Below are positions 22,773 through 33,767 of a DNA stretch of 64,000 bases, in pieces (the stretch's first letter is position 1; each line of letters starts with the position of its first letter). This DNA is from Rubrivivax sp. (lineage in GTDB: Bacteria > Pseudomonadota > Gammaproteobacteria > Burkholderiales > Burkholderiaceae_C). The notes under the pieces are model-generated. The model made no database searches. It saw only the letters and a list, made by a program, of their open reading frames with translations, and was not told the origin of the DNA. The stretch covers positions 48,651 to 112,650 of the forward strand of contig JAJTDE010000004.1 of assembly GCA_021298085.1 (NCBI GenBank), written 5' to 3'. The position numbers were made by a program, and so were the translations under genes.

Positions 22773-23963
22773 ATGGGCGCTGATGGCGCTAATGCTTCAC
22801 CTGCCACACGGGCCATTCTGGTCGGTGTGGACTTTGGTCCTGGTGCCTCTTTCGACCCCACCTTGGAAGAGCTGGCGCTGCTGGCGTCATCGGCCGGTGA
22901 CGAGCCCGTCGCCCGTGTGACGGCCAAGCGGCGCTCCCCCGATGCCGCACTGTTCGTTGGGTCCGGCAAGGCCGATGAAATCAAGGCCCTGGTGCAGGAC
23001 ACACAGGCCCATGGGGTCATCTTCGACCAGGCCTTGAGCCCGGTTCAACAGCGTAACCTTGAGCGACACCTGGGGGTTCCGGTCTCTGACCGCACCGCGC
23101 TGATCCTCGACATCTTTGCCGCGCGGGCGCGCAGCCACGAGGGCAAGCTTCAGGTTGAGCTCGCGCAGCTGCAGTACATCGCCACACGCCTGGTGCGGCG
23201 CTGGAGCCACCTTGAGCGGCAGACGGGTGGCATTGGCTTGCGTGGCGGCCCCGGTGAAACCCAGATCGAACTGGATCGCCGGATGATCGGCGAACGCATC
23301 AAGTCGGTGAAGCAGCGGCTGGAGAAGGTCAAGCGCCAACGCGGCACCCAACGGCGTGCCCGTGAACGCCGGGGCGTGTTCCGCGTATCGCTGGTGGGCT
23401 ACACCAACGCCGGCAAGTCCACGCTGTTCAACGCACTGACGAAGGCGCGCAGCTATGCCGCTGACCAGCTCTTCGCCACGCTGGACACCACCACCCGCGC
23501 GCTGTGGCTGCAGGACGCCGCCGCGTCGGTCTCGCTGTCTGACACGGTCGGTTTTATCCGAGACCTCCCGCACAAGCTCGTTGAGGCCTTCCAGGCGACC
23601 CTGTCCGAAGCCGCCGACGCCGACCTTCTCCTGCACGTGATCGATGCATCCAGCCCCAACCTGCATGAGCAGCAGCAGGAGGTTGAGCGGGTGCTGGTGG
23701 AGATTGGCGCGGAACGGGTCCCCCAGATCCTGGTCTACAACAAGATTGACCTCCTTGACGAGGATCAGCAGCCGCGGAGTCCCTGCGACATGGTTGAACT
23801 GGCGCCCGGGCTACAGTGCCCGCGTGTGTTTGTCAGTGCAGTCGCAGGCACGGGGCTTGACCACCTCCGTTCCACCATCGCGCAAGCGGTGGGCAACAGC
23901 GTTTCCCACACGGCTCACGCCAGCACCAGTGGCGCCGAACCGAATTCATTCCTACCCGCATGA
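22773..23963 (+). CDS. hflX: GTPase HflX
   Basis: GPGETQIELDRRMIGERI, VGYTNAGKSTLFNAL, SDTVGFIRDLPHKLVEAF; downstream of hfq. Confidence 0.96.
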   Translation: MGADGANASPATRAILVGVDFGPGASFDPTLEELALLASSAGDEPVARVTAKRRSPDAALFVGSGKADEIKALVQDTQAHGVIFDQALSPVQQRNLERHLGVPVSDRTALILDIFAARARSHEGKLQVELAQLQYIATRLVRRWSHLERQTGGIGLRGGPGETQIELDRRMIGERIKSVKQRLEKVKRQRGTQRRARERRGVFRVSLVGYTNAGKSTLFNALTKARSYAADQLFATLDTTTRALWLQDAAASVSLSDTVGFIRDLPHKLVEAFQATLSEAADADLLLHVIDASSPNLHEQQQEVERVLVEIGAERVPQILVYNKIDLLDEDQQPRSPCDMVELAPGLQCPRVFVSAVAGTGLDHLRSTIAQAVGNSVSHTAHASTSGAEPNSFLPA

Positions 23964-23970
23964 GCCTCTC

Positions 23971-25242
23971 ATGAGCATGCCCAGCATTTCCTTCCGACCC
24001 CTGTTGACCAGGCTCCGTGCCTGGAGCGGCAAGCCGGGTCCTATCCTCAATAACGGCCGAAACGATGGCCCGCCTGACCTTGACGAACTGTGGCGCGACT
24101 TCAACCGCAAGTTGAACGGCCTGTTTGGTGGCGCAAAAGGGGGGCGGCCTTCGGGCTCTGAGCCACCACCCGCCGGGGGCGGTGGCGGCGGGCCCCAGTT
24201 CCAGCCCAACATGAAGAGTGCCGGGATCGGCTTTGTGCTGATCGGCGGTGTGGCCCTCCTGGTGTGGCTGGGCAGTGGCTTCTACATCGTCCAGGAAGGC
24301 CAGCAGGCGGTGGTGACCACCTTTGGCCGCTACAGCCACACGAAGGACGCCGGCATCAGCTGGCGGGGGCCCTACCCGTTCCAGGCCCACGAAACGGTGG
24401 CCGTGACCCAGCTGCGCTCGGTGGAAGTGGGGCGCTCCAGCGTCGTGCCCGCTACCGGTCTGCGCGACTCGTCCATGCTCACGCAGGACGAGAACATCGT
24501 CGACATCCGCTTCACGGTGCAGTACCGCCTGAAGGACGCGCGCGCCTACCTGTTCGAGAACAACCAGCCCGACAGCGCGGTGGTGATGGCGGCGGAATCG
24601 GCGGTGCGTGAAATCGTCGGCCGCAGCAAGGTCGACTCCGTGCTCTATGAGCAGCGCGACGCCATCGCGGTGGACCTGGCCAAGTCGGTCCAGGCACAGC
24701 TCGACCGCCTGAATGCCGGCATCATCGTGACCGGCATCAACGTGCAGAACGTGCAGGTGCCCGAGCAGGTTCAGCAGGCCTTCAACGACGCCGTAAAGGC
24801 CGGTGCCGACCGCGACCGCTTCAAGAATGAAGGCCAGGCCTACGCCAACGACATCATCCCCAAGGCCCGCGGTACCGCAGCGCGTCTGAAGGAAGAGTCT
24901 GAAGGCTACAAGGCCCGTGTGGTGGCGCAGGCCGAAGGTGATGCACAGCGCTTCCGTTCCGTGCTGACCGAATACCAGAAGTCGCCGGGTGTGACGCGCG
25001 ACCGCCTCTACCTGGAAACCATGCAGCAGGTCTATTCCAACGTGTCCAAGGTCATGGTGGACAGCCGAAGCGGCAGCAACCTGCTGTACCTGCCTCTGGA
25101 CAAGCTGATCCAGCAATCCCAGGTGCCAGCCGCAGCGGCCCCCGCCGCGACCGATGTGGCCACGCCGGCGGCCGCGCCCGCGGCCGCGGCCGACGCTCGC
25201 TCCCGTGACAACGCCCGCAGCCGTGACCGCGAAGGTCGCTGA
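23971..25242 (+). CDS. hflK: FtsH protease regulator HflK (SPFH domain)
   Basis: Pro/Gly-rich N-term, TM, YIVQEGQQAVVTTFGRY, SPFH domain; ATG at 23971. Confidence 0.95.
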   Translation: MSMPSISFRPLLTRLRAWSGKPGPILNNGRNDGPPDLDELWRDFNRKLNGLFGGAKGGRPSGSEPPPAGGGGGGPQFQPNMKSAGIGFVLIGGVALLVWLGSGFYIVQEGQQAVVTTFGRYSHTKDAGISWRGPYPFQAHETVAVTQLRSVEVGRSSVVPATGLRDSSMLTQDENIVDIRFTVQYRLKDARAYLFENNQPDSAVVMAAESAVREIVGRSKVDSVLYEQRDAIAVDLAKSVQAQLDRLNAGIIVTGINVQNVQVPEQVQQAFNDAVKAGADRDRFKNEGQAYANDIIPKARGTAARLKEESEGYKARVVAQAEGDAQRFRSVLTEYQKSPGVTRDRLYLETMQQVYSNVSKVMVDSRSGSNLLYLPLDKLIQQSQVPAAAAPAATDVATPAAAPAAAADARSRDNARSRDREGR

Positions 25243-25262
25243 GCCCGGGGAGGAAACAAGAC

Positions 25263-26122
25263 ATGAACAAGATTGGCATGGTGGGTTCGGGCTTGCTGCT
25301 GGCGCTGATGCTGGCGGCCTCGACCCTCTTTGTGGTGGATCAGCGCCAGGTGGCGGTGATCTATGCGCTGGGTGAGATCAAGGAAGTGGTGACCGAGCCC
25401 GGGCTCAACGTCAAGCTGCCCCCGACAGCCCGGAGACGCGTCCGATCTTTACGGCCGAGAAGAAGAGCCTGGTGATCGATTGGCTCGTGAAGTGGCGCAT
25501 CACCGAACCGCGTCAGTTCATCCGAAACAACGGCACGGATTTCCGCAACCTGGAGAACCGCCTCAGCCCTGTGGTGCAGGCCGCGTTCAACGAGGAAGTG
25601 ACCAAGCGGACCGTGCGGGGTGTGTTGGCCGAAGAGCGCGAAAAGGTGATGACCGATGTCCGAGCCCGGTTGGCCGATGAAGCCAAGTCGTTTGGTATCG
25701 AGATCATCGACGTGCGCATCAAGCGGGTCGACTTCGTGGCCGACATCACCGATGCCGTCTATCGCCGCATGCAGTCTGAACGGCAGCAAGTGGCCAACGA
25801 GTTGCGGTCGCAAGGTGCGGCCGAGGGCGAGAAGATCCGCGCTGACGCCGAGCGGCAGCGCGAGGTGATCGTTGCCGAGGCCTACCGCGATGCGCAGAAG
25901 ATCAAGGGTGAGGGCGATGCGCAGGCGTCAGCCCTCTACGCCGACGCCTTCGGACGCGACCCGCAGTTTGCCCAGTTCTACCGCAGCCTCGAGGCCTACC
26001 GCGCCAGCTTCCGCAATCGCTCAGACGTGATGGTGCTCGACCCGAGCAGCGAGTTCTTCAGGGCCATGCGGGGTGGTGCCATCTCGGCGCCGGCGGCCGT
26101 GGCGCCTGCTGTTCGCCGTTGA
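25263..26122 (+). pseudogene. hflC: HflC (FtsH protease regulator, SPFH domain), disrupted by apparent internal deletion/frameshift at about 25421-25424 (or a sequence error)
   Basis: Frame 1 (25263..): MNKIGMVGSGLLLALMLAASTLFVVDQRQVAVIYALGEIKEVVTEPGLNVKLPP; continues in a different frame from gac 25424: DSPETRPIFTAEKKSLVIDWLVKWRITEPRQFIRNNGTDFRN... Confidence 0.85.
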
Positions 26123-26138
26123 GCTCCCGCGCAGGGCC

Positions 26139-26327
26139 ATGTGGGATGGAATCCTCCTGGCGCTGGCCTTGGTGTTGATCGTCGAGGGGCTTCTGCCCTT
26201 CGCCAGCCCCGGGGGCTGGCGCAAGACCTTTGAGCGGGTCTTGCAGCTCAGCGATGGCCAGCTCCGCTTCATGGGGCTGTGCAGCCTGTTGGCGGGCCTG
26301 TTGCTGTTGTGGCTTGTCCGTGGTTGA
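26139..26327 (+). CDS. DUF2065 family small inner-membrane protein
   Basis: MWDGILLALALVLIVEGLLPFASPGGWRKTFERVLQLSDGQLRFMGLCSLLAGLLLLWLVRG, between hflC and hisZ. Confidence 0.85.
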   Translation: MWDGILLALALVLIVEGLLPFASPGGWRKTFERVLQLSDGQLRFMGLCSLLAGLLLLWLVRG

Positions 26328-26354
26328 AACCGGCTGTTGCCAGGGTTTGCCCCC

Positions 26355-26371
26355 GTAGAATCGCGGTTTTT
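26355..26371 (+). promoter_or_regulatory. Putative -10 region for hisZ-purA
   Basis: gTAGAATcgcGGTTTTT; 12 nt before the hisZ ATG. Confidence 0.45.
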
Positions 26372-26382
26372 AACCACGTCCC

Positions 26383-27552
26383 ATGTCACGAGCCTGGCTC
26401 TTGCCTGAGCACCTTGCCGATGTCCTGCCGGCACAGGCGCGTCGTACCGAAACACTCCGCCGCCGCATGCTCGACCAAGCGGTGGGCCGTGGTTTTGAAC
26501 TGGTCATCCCGCCGCTGCTCGAGCACCTGGAGTCGCTGCTGTCGGGCACCGGCCGTGAACTGGACCTGCACACCTTCAAGCTGGTCGACCAACTCAGTGG
26601 GCGCTCGCTCGGATTGAGGGCTGACACCACGCCGCAGGCAGCCCGCATCGACGCGCACCTGCTCAACCGCTCCGGTGTCACGCGCCTGTGCTACTGTGGG
26701 CCCGTGCTTCACACGCGCCCGCAATCGCTGCAGGGTTCGAGGGAGGCGCTGCAATTTGGTGCCGAGCTCTTTGGCCACGCAGGCCTCGAAGCTGACCTGG
26801 AAATCCAGGAACTGGCCATCGATGTCCTGGCCGATGCCTCGGTTGACCGGCTGACCATCGACATGGCCGATGCCCGGATCCTGCGGGGCGTACTGGCGGG
26901 TGTGCCACTGGATGCGATGGCCCTTCAGGAAGTGGCCAAGGCCCTCAGCACCAAGGACGCATCGGCGCTGGCTGTGCTCAGTGAACGTTTCCCGGAGGCG
27001 GCGCGGCAGGCCCTGGGTGAGCTGCTCAAGCTCTTCGGTGGTGCTGACGTGCTGGACGCCGCAGAACGGCTGCTGCCCCAGCGCCCCGTGATCACCGAGG
27101 CCCTGCGCGACCTTCGCTGGCTGGCCACGCAGCTGTCGCGGGCCTTCCCCTCGCTCACCATCGGCTTCGACCTCGGTGACATGGGCGGCTATGCGTACTA
27201 CAGCGGAGCCCGCTTTGCCCTCTATGGCGGGCGTTCTCCGGATGCGCTGGCCCGCGGCGGCCGCTACGACGAGGTGGGCGCGGTCTTCGGACGCAACCGC
27301 CCGGCCGTCGGTTTCAGCGTGGTCGATCTGAAAGAGCTCGCCCTGCGGGTTCCGGACGTGCCGCCAGCCGGCGCGGTCAGGGTAGCCTGGGGCGAAGACC
27401 CGGAGCTGCGCGCCGCCGTCCGGCGTCTGCGTGATGCCGGCGAAACCGTTGTCTGGGCCCTCCCGGGGGACGCGCCCACACCCGCTGACGGCCCACGCTG
27501 CGACCGCGAACTTCGGCAGGTCGCCGGCCGCTGGGTGTTGCATGCCCTGTGA
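26383..27552 (+). CDS. hisZ: ATP phosphoribosyltransferase regulatory subunit
   Basis: HisRS-like without anticodon-binding domain; LRADTTPQAARIDAH; located before purA. Confidence 0.93.
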   Translation: MSRAWLLPEHLADVLPAQARRTETLRRRMLDQAVGRGFELVIPPLLEHLESLLSGTGRELDLHTFKLVDQLSGRSLGLRADTTPQAARIDAHLLNRSGVTRLCYCGPVLHTRPQSLQGSREALQFGAELFGHAGLEADLEIQELAIDVLADASVDRLTIDMADARILRGVLAGVPLDAMALQEVAKALSTKDASALAVLSERFPEAARQALGELLKLFGGADVLDAAERLLPQRPVITEALRDLRWLATQLSRAFPSLTIGFDLGDMGGYAYYSGARFALYGGRSPDALARGGRYDEVGAVFGRNRPAVGFSVVDLKELALRVPDVPPAGAVRVAWGEDPELRAAVRRLRDAGETVVWALPGDAPTPADGPRCDRELRQVAGRWVLHAL

Positions 27553-27622
27553 CCAGCCGGCCCCTGCCGTGTGGCTGGTTGCCCTGTGCAGCCGGTGCCT
27601 GAGCACCCATCCCATCACTTGA

Positions 27623-28984
<1,362 letters not shown>

Positions 28985-29030
28985 CGCCAGCGGCCTGGCC
29001 ACCCTCAACCCGCAGCAACGCCATACCACC

Positions 29031-29552
29031 ATGCTCACCGACGACGGCAAGCACCTCTACGTTTCCTGGGACGAATACCACATGCTGATCGAGCGCCTGG
29101 CGCTCAAGGTGTCCAACTCAGGCTGGGACTTTGACCAGATCCTGTGTCTGGCGCGTGGCGGCATGCGCCCTGGCGACGTGTTGTCCAGGGTCTTCGACAA
29201 GCCGTTGGCCATCATGTCGACCAGTTCTTACCGCGCAGAGGCCGGCACCATCCAGGGCCGCCTGGACATGGCCAAGTACATCACGATGCCCAAGGGCGAA
29301 CTGGCCGGCCGGGTGCTGCTGGTGGATGATCTTGCCGACTCGGGTGTGACGCTGCGGGCGGTGGTCGACCGACTGCGCAGCATGCCCTCCATCGCGGAAC
29401 TGCGGTCTGCCGTCATCTGGGTGAAGGGCGTGTCGTCCTACACCCCCGACTACTTTGTCGAGACCTTGCCATCCAGCCCGTGGATTCATCAACCCTTCGA
29501 GGAATACGACAACCTGCGGCCCGACAAGCTGGCCAAGAAGTTTGTCGTTTGA
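29031..29552 (+). CDS. Phosphoribosyltransferase family protein
   Basis: PRPP-binding motif RVLLVDDLADSGVTLRAVV; ILCLARGGMRPGDVLSR. Confidence 0.9.
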   Translation: MLTDDGKHLYVSWDEYHMLIERLALKVSNSGWDFDQILCLARGGMRPGDVLSRVFDKPLAIMSTSSYRAEAGTIQGRLDMAKYITMPKGELAGRVLLVDDLADSGVTLRAVVDRLRSMPSIAELRSAVIWVKGVSSYTPDYFVETLPSSPWIHQPFEEYDNLRPDKLAKKFVV

Positions 29553-29583
29553 CTTGCGCATTCATCGACGCAAGCCGCCAAAG

Positions 29584-29610
29584 AAAAAGCCGGCACACGG
29601 CCGGCTTTTT
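29584..29610. terminator. Rho-independent terminator (bidirectional): AAAAAGCCGG-loop-CCGGCTTTTT
   Basis: Perfect 10-bp stem with A/T tracts, between the phosphoribosyltransferase (+) and tRNA-Leu (-). Confidence 0.85.
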
Positions 29611-29614
29611 GTGT

Positions 29615-29699
<85 letters not shown>

Positions 29700-29730
29700 C
29701 TTCAGGAACCCAGGACTTTAGCACGAAAAA

Positions 29731-32088
29731 ATGAAAACACGCGACGAGACCGTAAAAACAGCATCACAGGCCTTGCTCAGCGAGGTCGAGGGCCGCATCG
29801 AGGGGCACCGCGATGGCCACGGCTTCGTCGTCCGCCACGATGGCGAGCCCTCCATCTACCTACCGCCCCAGGACATGCGCAACGTGATGCACGGTGACAC
29901 CGTGCGTGCGCGCATCCTGCGCTACGACAGGAAAGGGCGTCCCGAGGGGCGTGTCCTGGACATCGTGGCGCGGCGCGAAGCGCCCATCATCGGCCGCCTG
30001 CTCAACGAAGGCGGCGGTTGGCTCGTCGCCCCTGAAGACAGACGTTATGGGCAGGATATCCTGATTCCCAAGAACGGCATCGGCACCGCCCTGGCGGGCC
30101 AGGTGGTCTCGGTCGAACTCACCGAGCCTCCGTCGCTGCATGCACAGCCAGTCGGCCGCGTGGTCGAGGTCCTGGGTGACATCGACGACCCCGGCATGGA
30201 AATCGAGATTGCGGTGCGCAAGTACGCGGTCCCGCACCAGTTCTCGCCGGCGACCCTGGCCCAGGCCGCGGCCCTGCCCGACGCCTTGCGCGCCACCGAC
30301 CTTCGTCACCGGGTTGACCTTCGGGATGTCGCGCTGGTCACCATCGATGGTGAAGATGCCCGCGACTTCGATGACGCGGTGTACTGCGAGCCCTATCGCT
30401 GGGGCCGCGGCCGTCAGGCTCAGGAGGGCTGGCGCCTGCTGGTAGCCATCGCCGACGTCAGCCACTATGTGAAGCCTGGCGAGCCCCTGGACGCCGATGC
30501 CTACGAGCGGGCCACCTCGGTGTATTTCCCGCGCCGCGTCATCCCGATGCTGCCCGAGAAGCTCTCCAACGGCCTGTGCTCCTTGAACCCCAACCAGGAC
30601 CGTCTGTGCATGGTCTGCGACATGGTGGTGCGCGCCGATGGCGAGATCGAGGCCTACCAGTTCTACCCGGCGGTGATGCACTCTCAGGCGCGCTTCACGT
30701 ACACGGAAGTCGCGGCCATCCTGGCCAACACCCGGGGCCCTGAGGCCGCCAAGCGGGGGCCGCTGGTGGAGCACCTGATCCACCTGCATGAGGTCTACCG
30801 CGCGTTGCTGAAGCAGCGCGCACGGCGTGGAGCGGTGGACTTCGAGACCACCGAGACGCAGATCGTCTGTGACGACGCTGGGCACATCCTGCGCATCGTG
30901 CCGCGCACCCGCAATGAGGCGCACCGCCTGATCGAGGAATCGATGCTGGCCGCCAACGTGTGTTCCGCCGAGTTCCTGCAGCAGAGTAATCATCCAGCGC
31001 TGTTCCGGGTGCATGAGGGCCCCACACCCGAGAAGCGTCTGGCGCTGCAGAACTACCTGAAGGCACTGGGCCTGGGGTTCAGCCTGAGTGACGAGCCCAC
31101 GCCCGGGGAGCTGCAGGCCATTGCCAAGGCGACCCACGACCGCCCCGACGCGGTGCAGATTCACCAGATGCTGCTGCGTTCGATGCAGCAGGCCGTCTAC
31201 ACCCCCGTCAACAACGGACACTTCGGTCTGGCCTATACCGCCTACACCCACTTCACGAGCCCGATCCGGCGCTACCCGGATCTTCTGGTCCACCGCGCCA
31301 TCAAGGCGGTTCTGTCCAAGAAGAAGTACCTGTTCGAGCCGATCGGCAAGATGGCGGAGGCGCCGTTGCGGCGCGGTGCCAAGCCATCGCGCGCAGCCCC
31401 CAAGGCCGCGAAGGATCTGACACCCTGGGAAATCGCCGGTGCACACACCAGTGCCTGCGAACGACGGGCCGACGAGGCCTCGCGCGACGTCGAGGCCTGG
31501 CTGAAGTGCAAGTTCATGCGCGAGCACCTCGGTGAAGAGTATTCGGGCACGGTGTCGTCGGTGGCAGCGTTTGGCGTGTTTGTCACGCTGGATGAACTGT
31601 ATGTCGACGGCCTGGTGCACATCACCGAGCTGGGCGGCGAGTACTACAAGTTCGACGAACTCCGCCAGGAGCTCCGCGGCGAGCGAAGTGGCATGCGATA
31701 CGCCGTGGGGACCGCGCTGCGGGTGCAGGTCAGCCGGGTTGACCTGGATGGCCGGCGCATCGATTTCCGGCTGGTCCGCGAGGCGGATGGCGAACGCCTG
31801 CTGACCCGCACAAGGAGCGGTCGCGCGGGGGCGCCAGCGGCAGACGCACCCGTGGGTGAGGCGGGTTCAGGTGCCCGCGGCACGGTGGCGCCAGGAAGCT
31901 CCGCCGAGGCCGAGCTGCAAGCCATCCAGCAGCAGGACAGGCAAGCCCGCGCGGGCGCCAGGAAGGCCCGTCAGAGCACCGCGCGCTCGACGGCACGCGC
32001 CCCAGGCAAGGCCGCCGGTGCCAAGAAGTCGGGTCGCAGCCCATCCGCGCAGGAGGGCGCCAAGCGCGCAAGCCGCAAGAAGCGCTGA
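29731..32088 (+). CDS. rnr: Ribonuclease R
   Basis: RNB domain VTIDGEDARDFDDAVYCE, YTHFTSPIRRYPDLLVHRAI, S1 domain, basic C-tail. Confidence 0.96.
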   Translation: MKTRDETVKTASQALLSEVEGRIEGHRDGHGFVVRHDGEPSIYLPPQDMRNVMHGDTVRARILRYDRKGRPEGRVLDIVARREAPIIGRLLNEGGGWLVAPEDRRYGQDILIPKNGIGTALAGQVVSVELTEPPSLHAQPVGRVVEVLGDIDDPGMEIEIAVRKYAVPHQFSPATLAQAAALPDALRATDLRHRVDLRDVALVTIDGEDARDFDDAVYCEPYRWGRGRQAQEGWRLLVAIADVSHYVKPGEPLDADAYERATSVYFPRRVIPMLPEKLSNGLCSLNPNQDRLCMVCDMVVRADGEIEAYQFYPAVMHSQARFTYTEVAAILANTRGPEAAKRGPLVEHLIHLHEVYRALLKQRARRGAVDFETTETQIVCDDAGHILRIVPRTRNEAHRLIEESMLAANVCSAEFLQQSNHPALFRVHEGPTPEKRLALQNYLKALGLGFSLSDEPTPGELQAIAKATHDRPDAVQIHQMLLRSMQQAVYTPVNNGHFGLAYTAYTHFTSPIRRYPDLLVHRAIKAVLSKKKYLFEPIGKMAEAPLRRGAKPSRAAPKAAKDLTPWEIAGAHTSACERRADEASRDVEAWLKCKFMREHLGEEYSGTVSSVAAFGVFVTLDELYVDGLVHITELGGEYYKFDELRQELRGERSGMRYAVGTALRVQVSRVDLDGRRIDFRLVREADGERLLTRTRSGRAGAPAADAPVGEAGSGARGTVAPGSSAEAELQAIQQQDRQARAGARKARQSTARSTARAPGKAAGAKKSGRSPSAQEGAKRASRKKR

Positions 32089-32095
32089 GCGGGCA

Positions 32096-33691
32096 TCAGG
32101 CCCGCACGAGCGCCGTGCCGTCGCCTGCCAGCCGGTGCATGGCAGACACCAGGTCGAGCGCGCGCGAGGCCTCCAGCGGTGATTGGTCGGCAGCAGCCCC
32201 ATGCAGCCAGGCTGCAGCGCACGTGCACCGCAGGGCCAGCGCCCAGACACCGGTCGGCCCGCCATCACCCGGTGAGCCACGCCAGCGGGCCATCAGGCCG
32301 CCAATCCAGCCGGCTAGCACATCGCCGCTGCCGCCATGCGCCAGTGCGGCGTTGCCGGTGCTATTCACCCACGCTGGCTGTCCCGGCACACAGATCACGG
32401 AACCCGAGCCCTTGAGCAATGTGACGCTGCGGTAGCGCTCGGCCAGGCTGGCGGCTGCCTTGAGGCGGTCGCGCTGGATGTCCTGGGTGTGCACGCCCAG
32501 AAGGCGGGCGGCCTCCAGGGGATGCGGTGTCAGCACGGTGGTATGGCCTCGGCTGGCGCGGTCGGCCAGCAGCGTCTGCAGTTCGGGTGCGACAGCAATC
32601 GCATTGAGTGCGTCGGCGTCCAGCACGAGGGCGTGGGTCTGCGCCAGCAGGGCCGGCAGCACATCGGCCACGGCGTCGCCGCCCCCGCAGCCACAGACCA
32701 CGGTGGTTCGGGCCAGGTCTCGCGCCTCCCAGCGCCAGGCCTGGTCGACCCACAGCCACTCCGGACGTGTGACGTCCCCGCTGGGGGCGAGCGGGTCCAG
32801 CAGGCTGACCAACGTCCGGCCAGCACCCGCGGCCTGCGCGGCATGCGCGGCCAGGCGCGCCGCACCCAGCATGCCCGGCGCACCCCCGATGATCAGGACA
32901 TCGCCGAAGCTGCCCTTGTGGCGGTCATGCAGGACATCCGTGCGCTGGGCTTCGTGCCAGGGCCCGCCGCTCAGCCAGGCGCTGGCAGCCTGACCAACGG
33001 GCCAGTGCGATGTGCTGCCGAGGTCTGCGAACCAGAGGTGGCCGCACAGGGCCCGGCCTTGCCCGGTGAACAGGCCGGGCTTCAGCGTCAGCAGGCTGAG
33101 GGTCTCATCGGCCTGGACGCAGGGCTCGCCCCAGGCCATGCCGGTGTCGGCGCTCATGCCAGAGGGCACATCCACCGACAGCACCGGGCAACCAACGGCC
33201 CTGAGCTGTTGCAGACGCTTCACGGCCAGCGCCATCGGGCCGGTGGGCGCGCGGCTGCAGCCCAGGCCGAGCAGGGCGTCCAGGGCCAGATCGGGCGGGT
33301 CGTCTGCGGGGTACGGGTCGTGCTCGGCGGCGTAGTCAGGTTCGACCCACCGAACGCCGGCCGATTGGGCGCGCTGCCGTCCCTCGGCGATGTCGGTCGG
33401 CCAAGGCGCTGGGCCGGGCATCCACCAGACGGTCACCCGATGGCCGCAGGCGGCCAACTCAGCCGCGGCGTGCAGGCCGTCTCCGCCGTTGCCGCCCGGC
33501 CCTGCAGCCACCCAAATGTGCCGCGCCTGCGGATGCAGTGCGCGCACCCACCGAGCCACCGCGAGGCCGGCCCGCCGCATCAAGGTGCCCGGGGGCAGGG
33601 CGGCGGCCGACGCCTGTTCGATGAGCCGCGATGACGCAACGCTGTGCAAGGCCTGGTGGCGGCGCGCTGGAAGCACACGCTGGATGATCAC
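32096..33691 (-). CDS. nnrD: Bifunctional NAD(P)H-hydrate epimerase / ADP-dependent dehydratase (YjeF type)
   Basis: N-domain AAGPGGNGGDGLHAAAELAACGH; C-domain KGSGSVICVPG, NSTGNAALAHGGSGDVLAGWIGGL; GTG start at 33691 (VIIQRVLPARRHQALHSVASSRLIEQ). Confidence 0.92.
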   Translation of the reverse strand: MIIQRVLPARRHQALHSVASSRLIEQASAAALPPGTLMRRAGLAVARWVRALHPQARHIWVAAGPGGNGGDGLHAAAELAACGHRVTVWWMPGPAPWPTDIAEGRQRAQSAGVRWVEPDYAAEHDPYPADDPPDLALDALLGLGCSRAPTGPMALAVKRLQQLRAVGCPVLSVDVPSGMSADTGMAWGEPCVQADETLSLLTLKPGLFTGQGRALCGHLWFADLGSTSHWPVGQAASAWLSGGPWHEAQRTDVLHDRHKGSFGDVLIIGGAPGMLGAARLAAHAAQAAGAGRTLVSLLDPLAPSGDVTRPEWLWVDQAWRWEARDLARTTVVCGCGGGDAVADVLPALLAQTHALVLDADALNAIAVAPELQTLLADRASRGHTTVLTPHPLEAARLLGVHTQDIQRDRLKAAASLAERYRSVTLLKGSGSVICVPGQPAWVNSTGNAALAHGGSGDVLAGWIGGLMARWRGSPGDGGPTGVWALALRCTCAAAWLHGAAADQSPLEASRALDLVSAMHRLAGDGTALVRA

Positions 33692-33767
33692 CGTCGTCCC
33701 CTTGTGAGGCCCACCATGGACTTGCTCCGTGACACGGCACGCCGCAGCATCGCGCCCTGTTTGCCGT

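Noticed and set aside
32336-33634. 432-aa plus-strand ORF antisense to the NAD(P)HX epimerase/dehydratase
   Set aside because: Shadow ORF; YjeF motifs are on the minus strand
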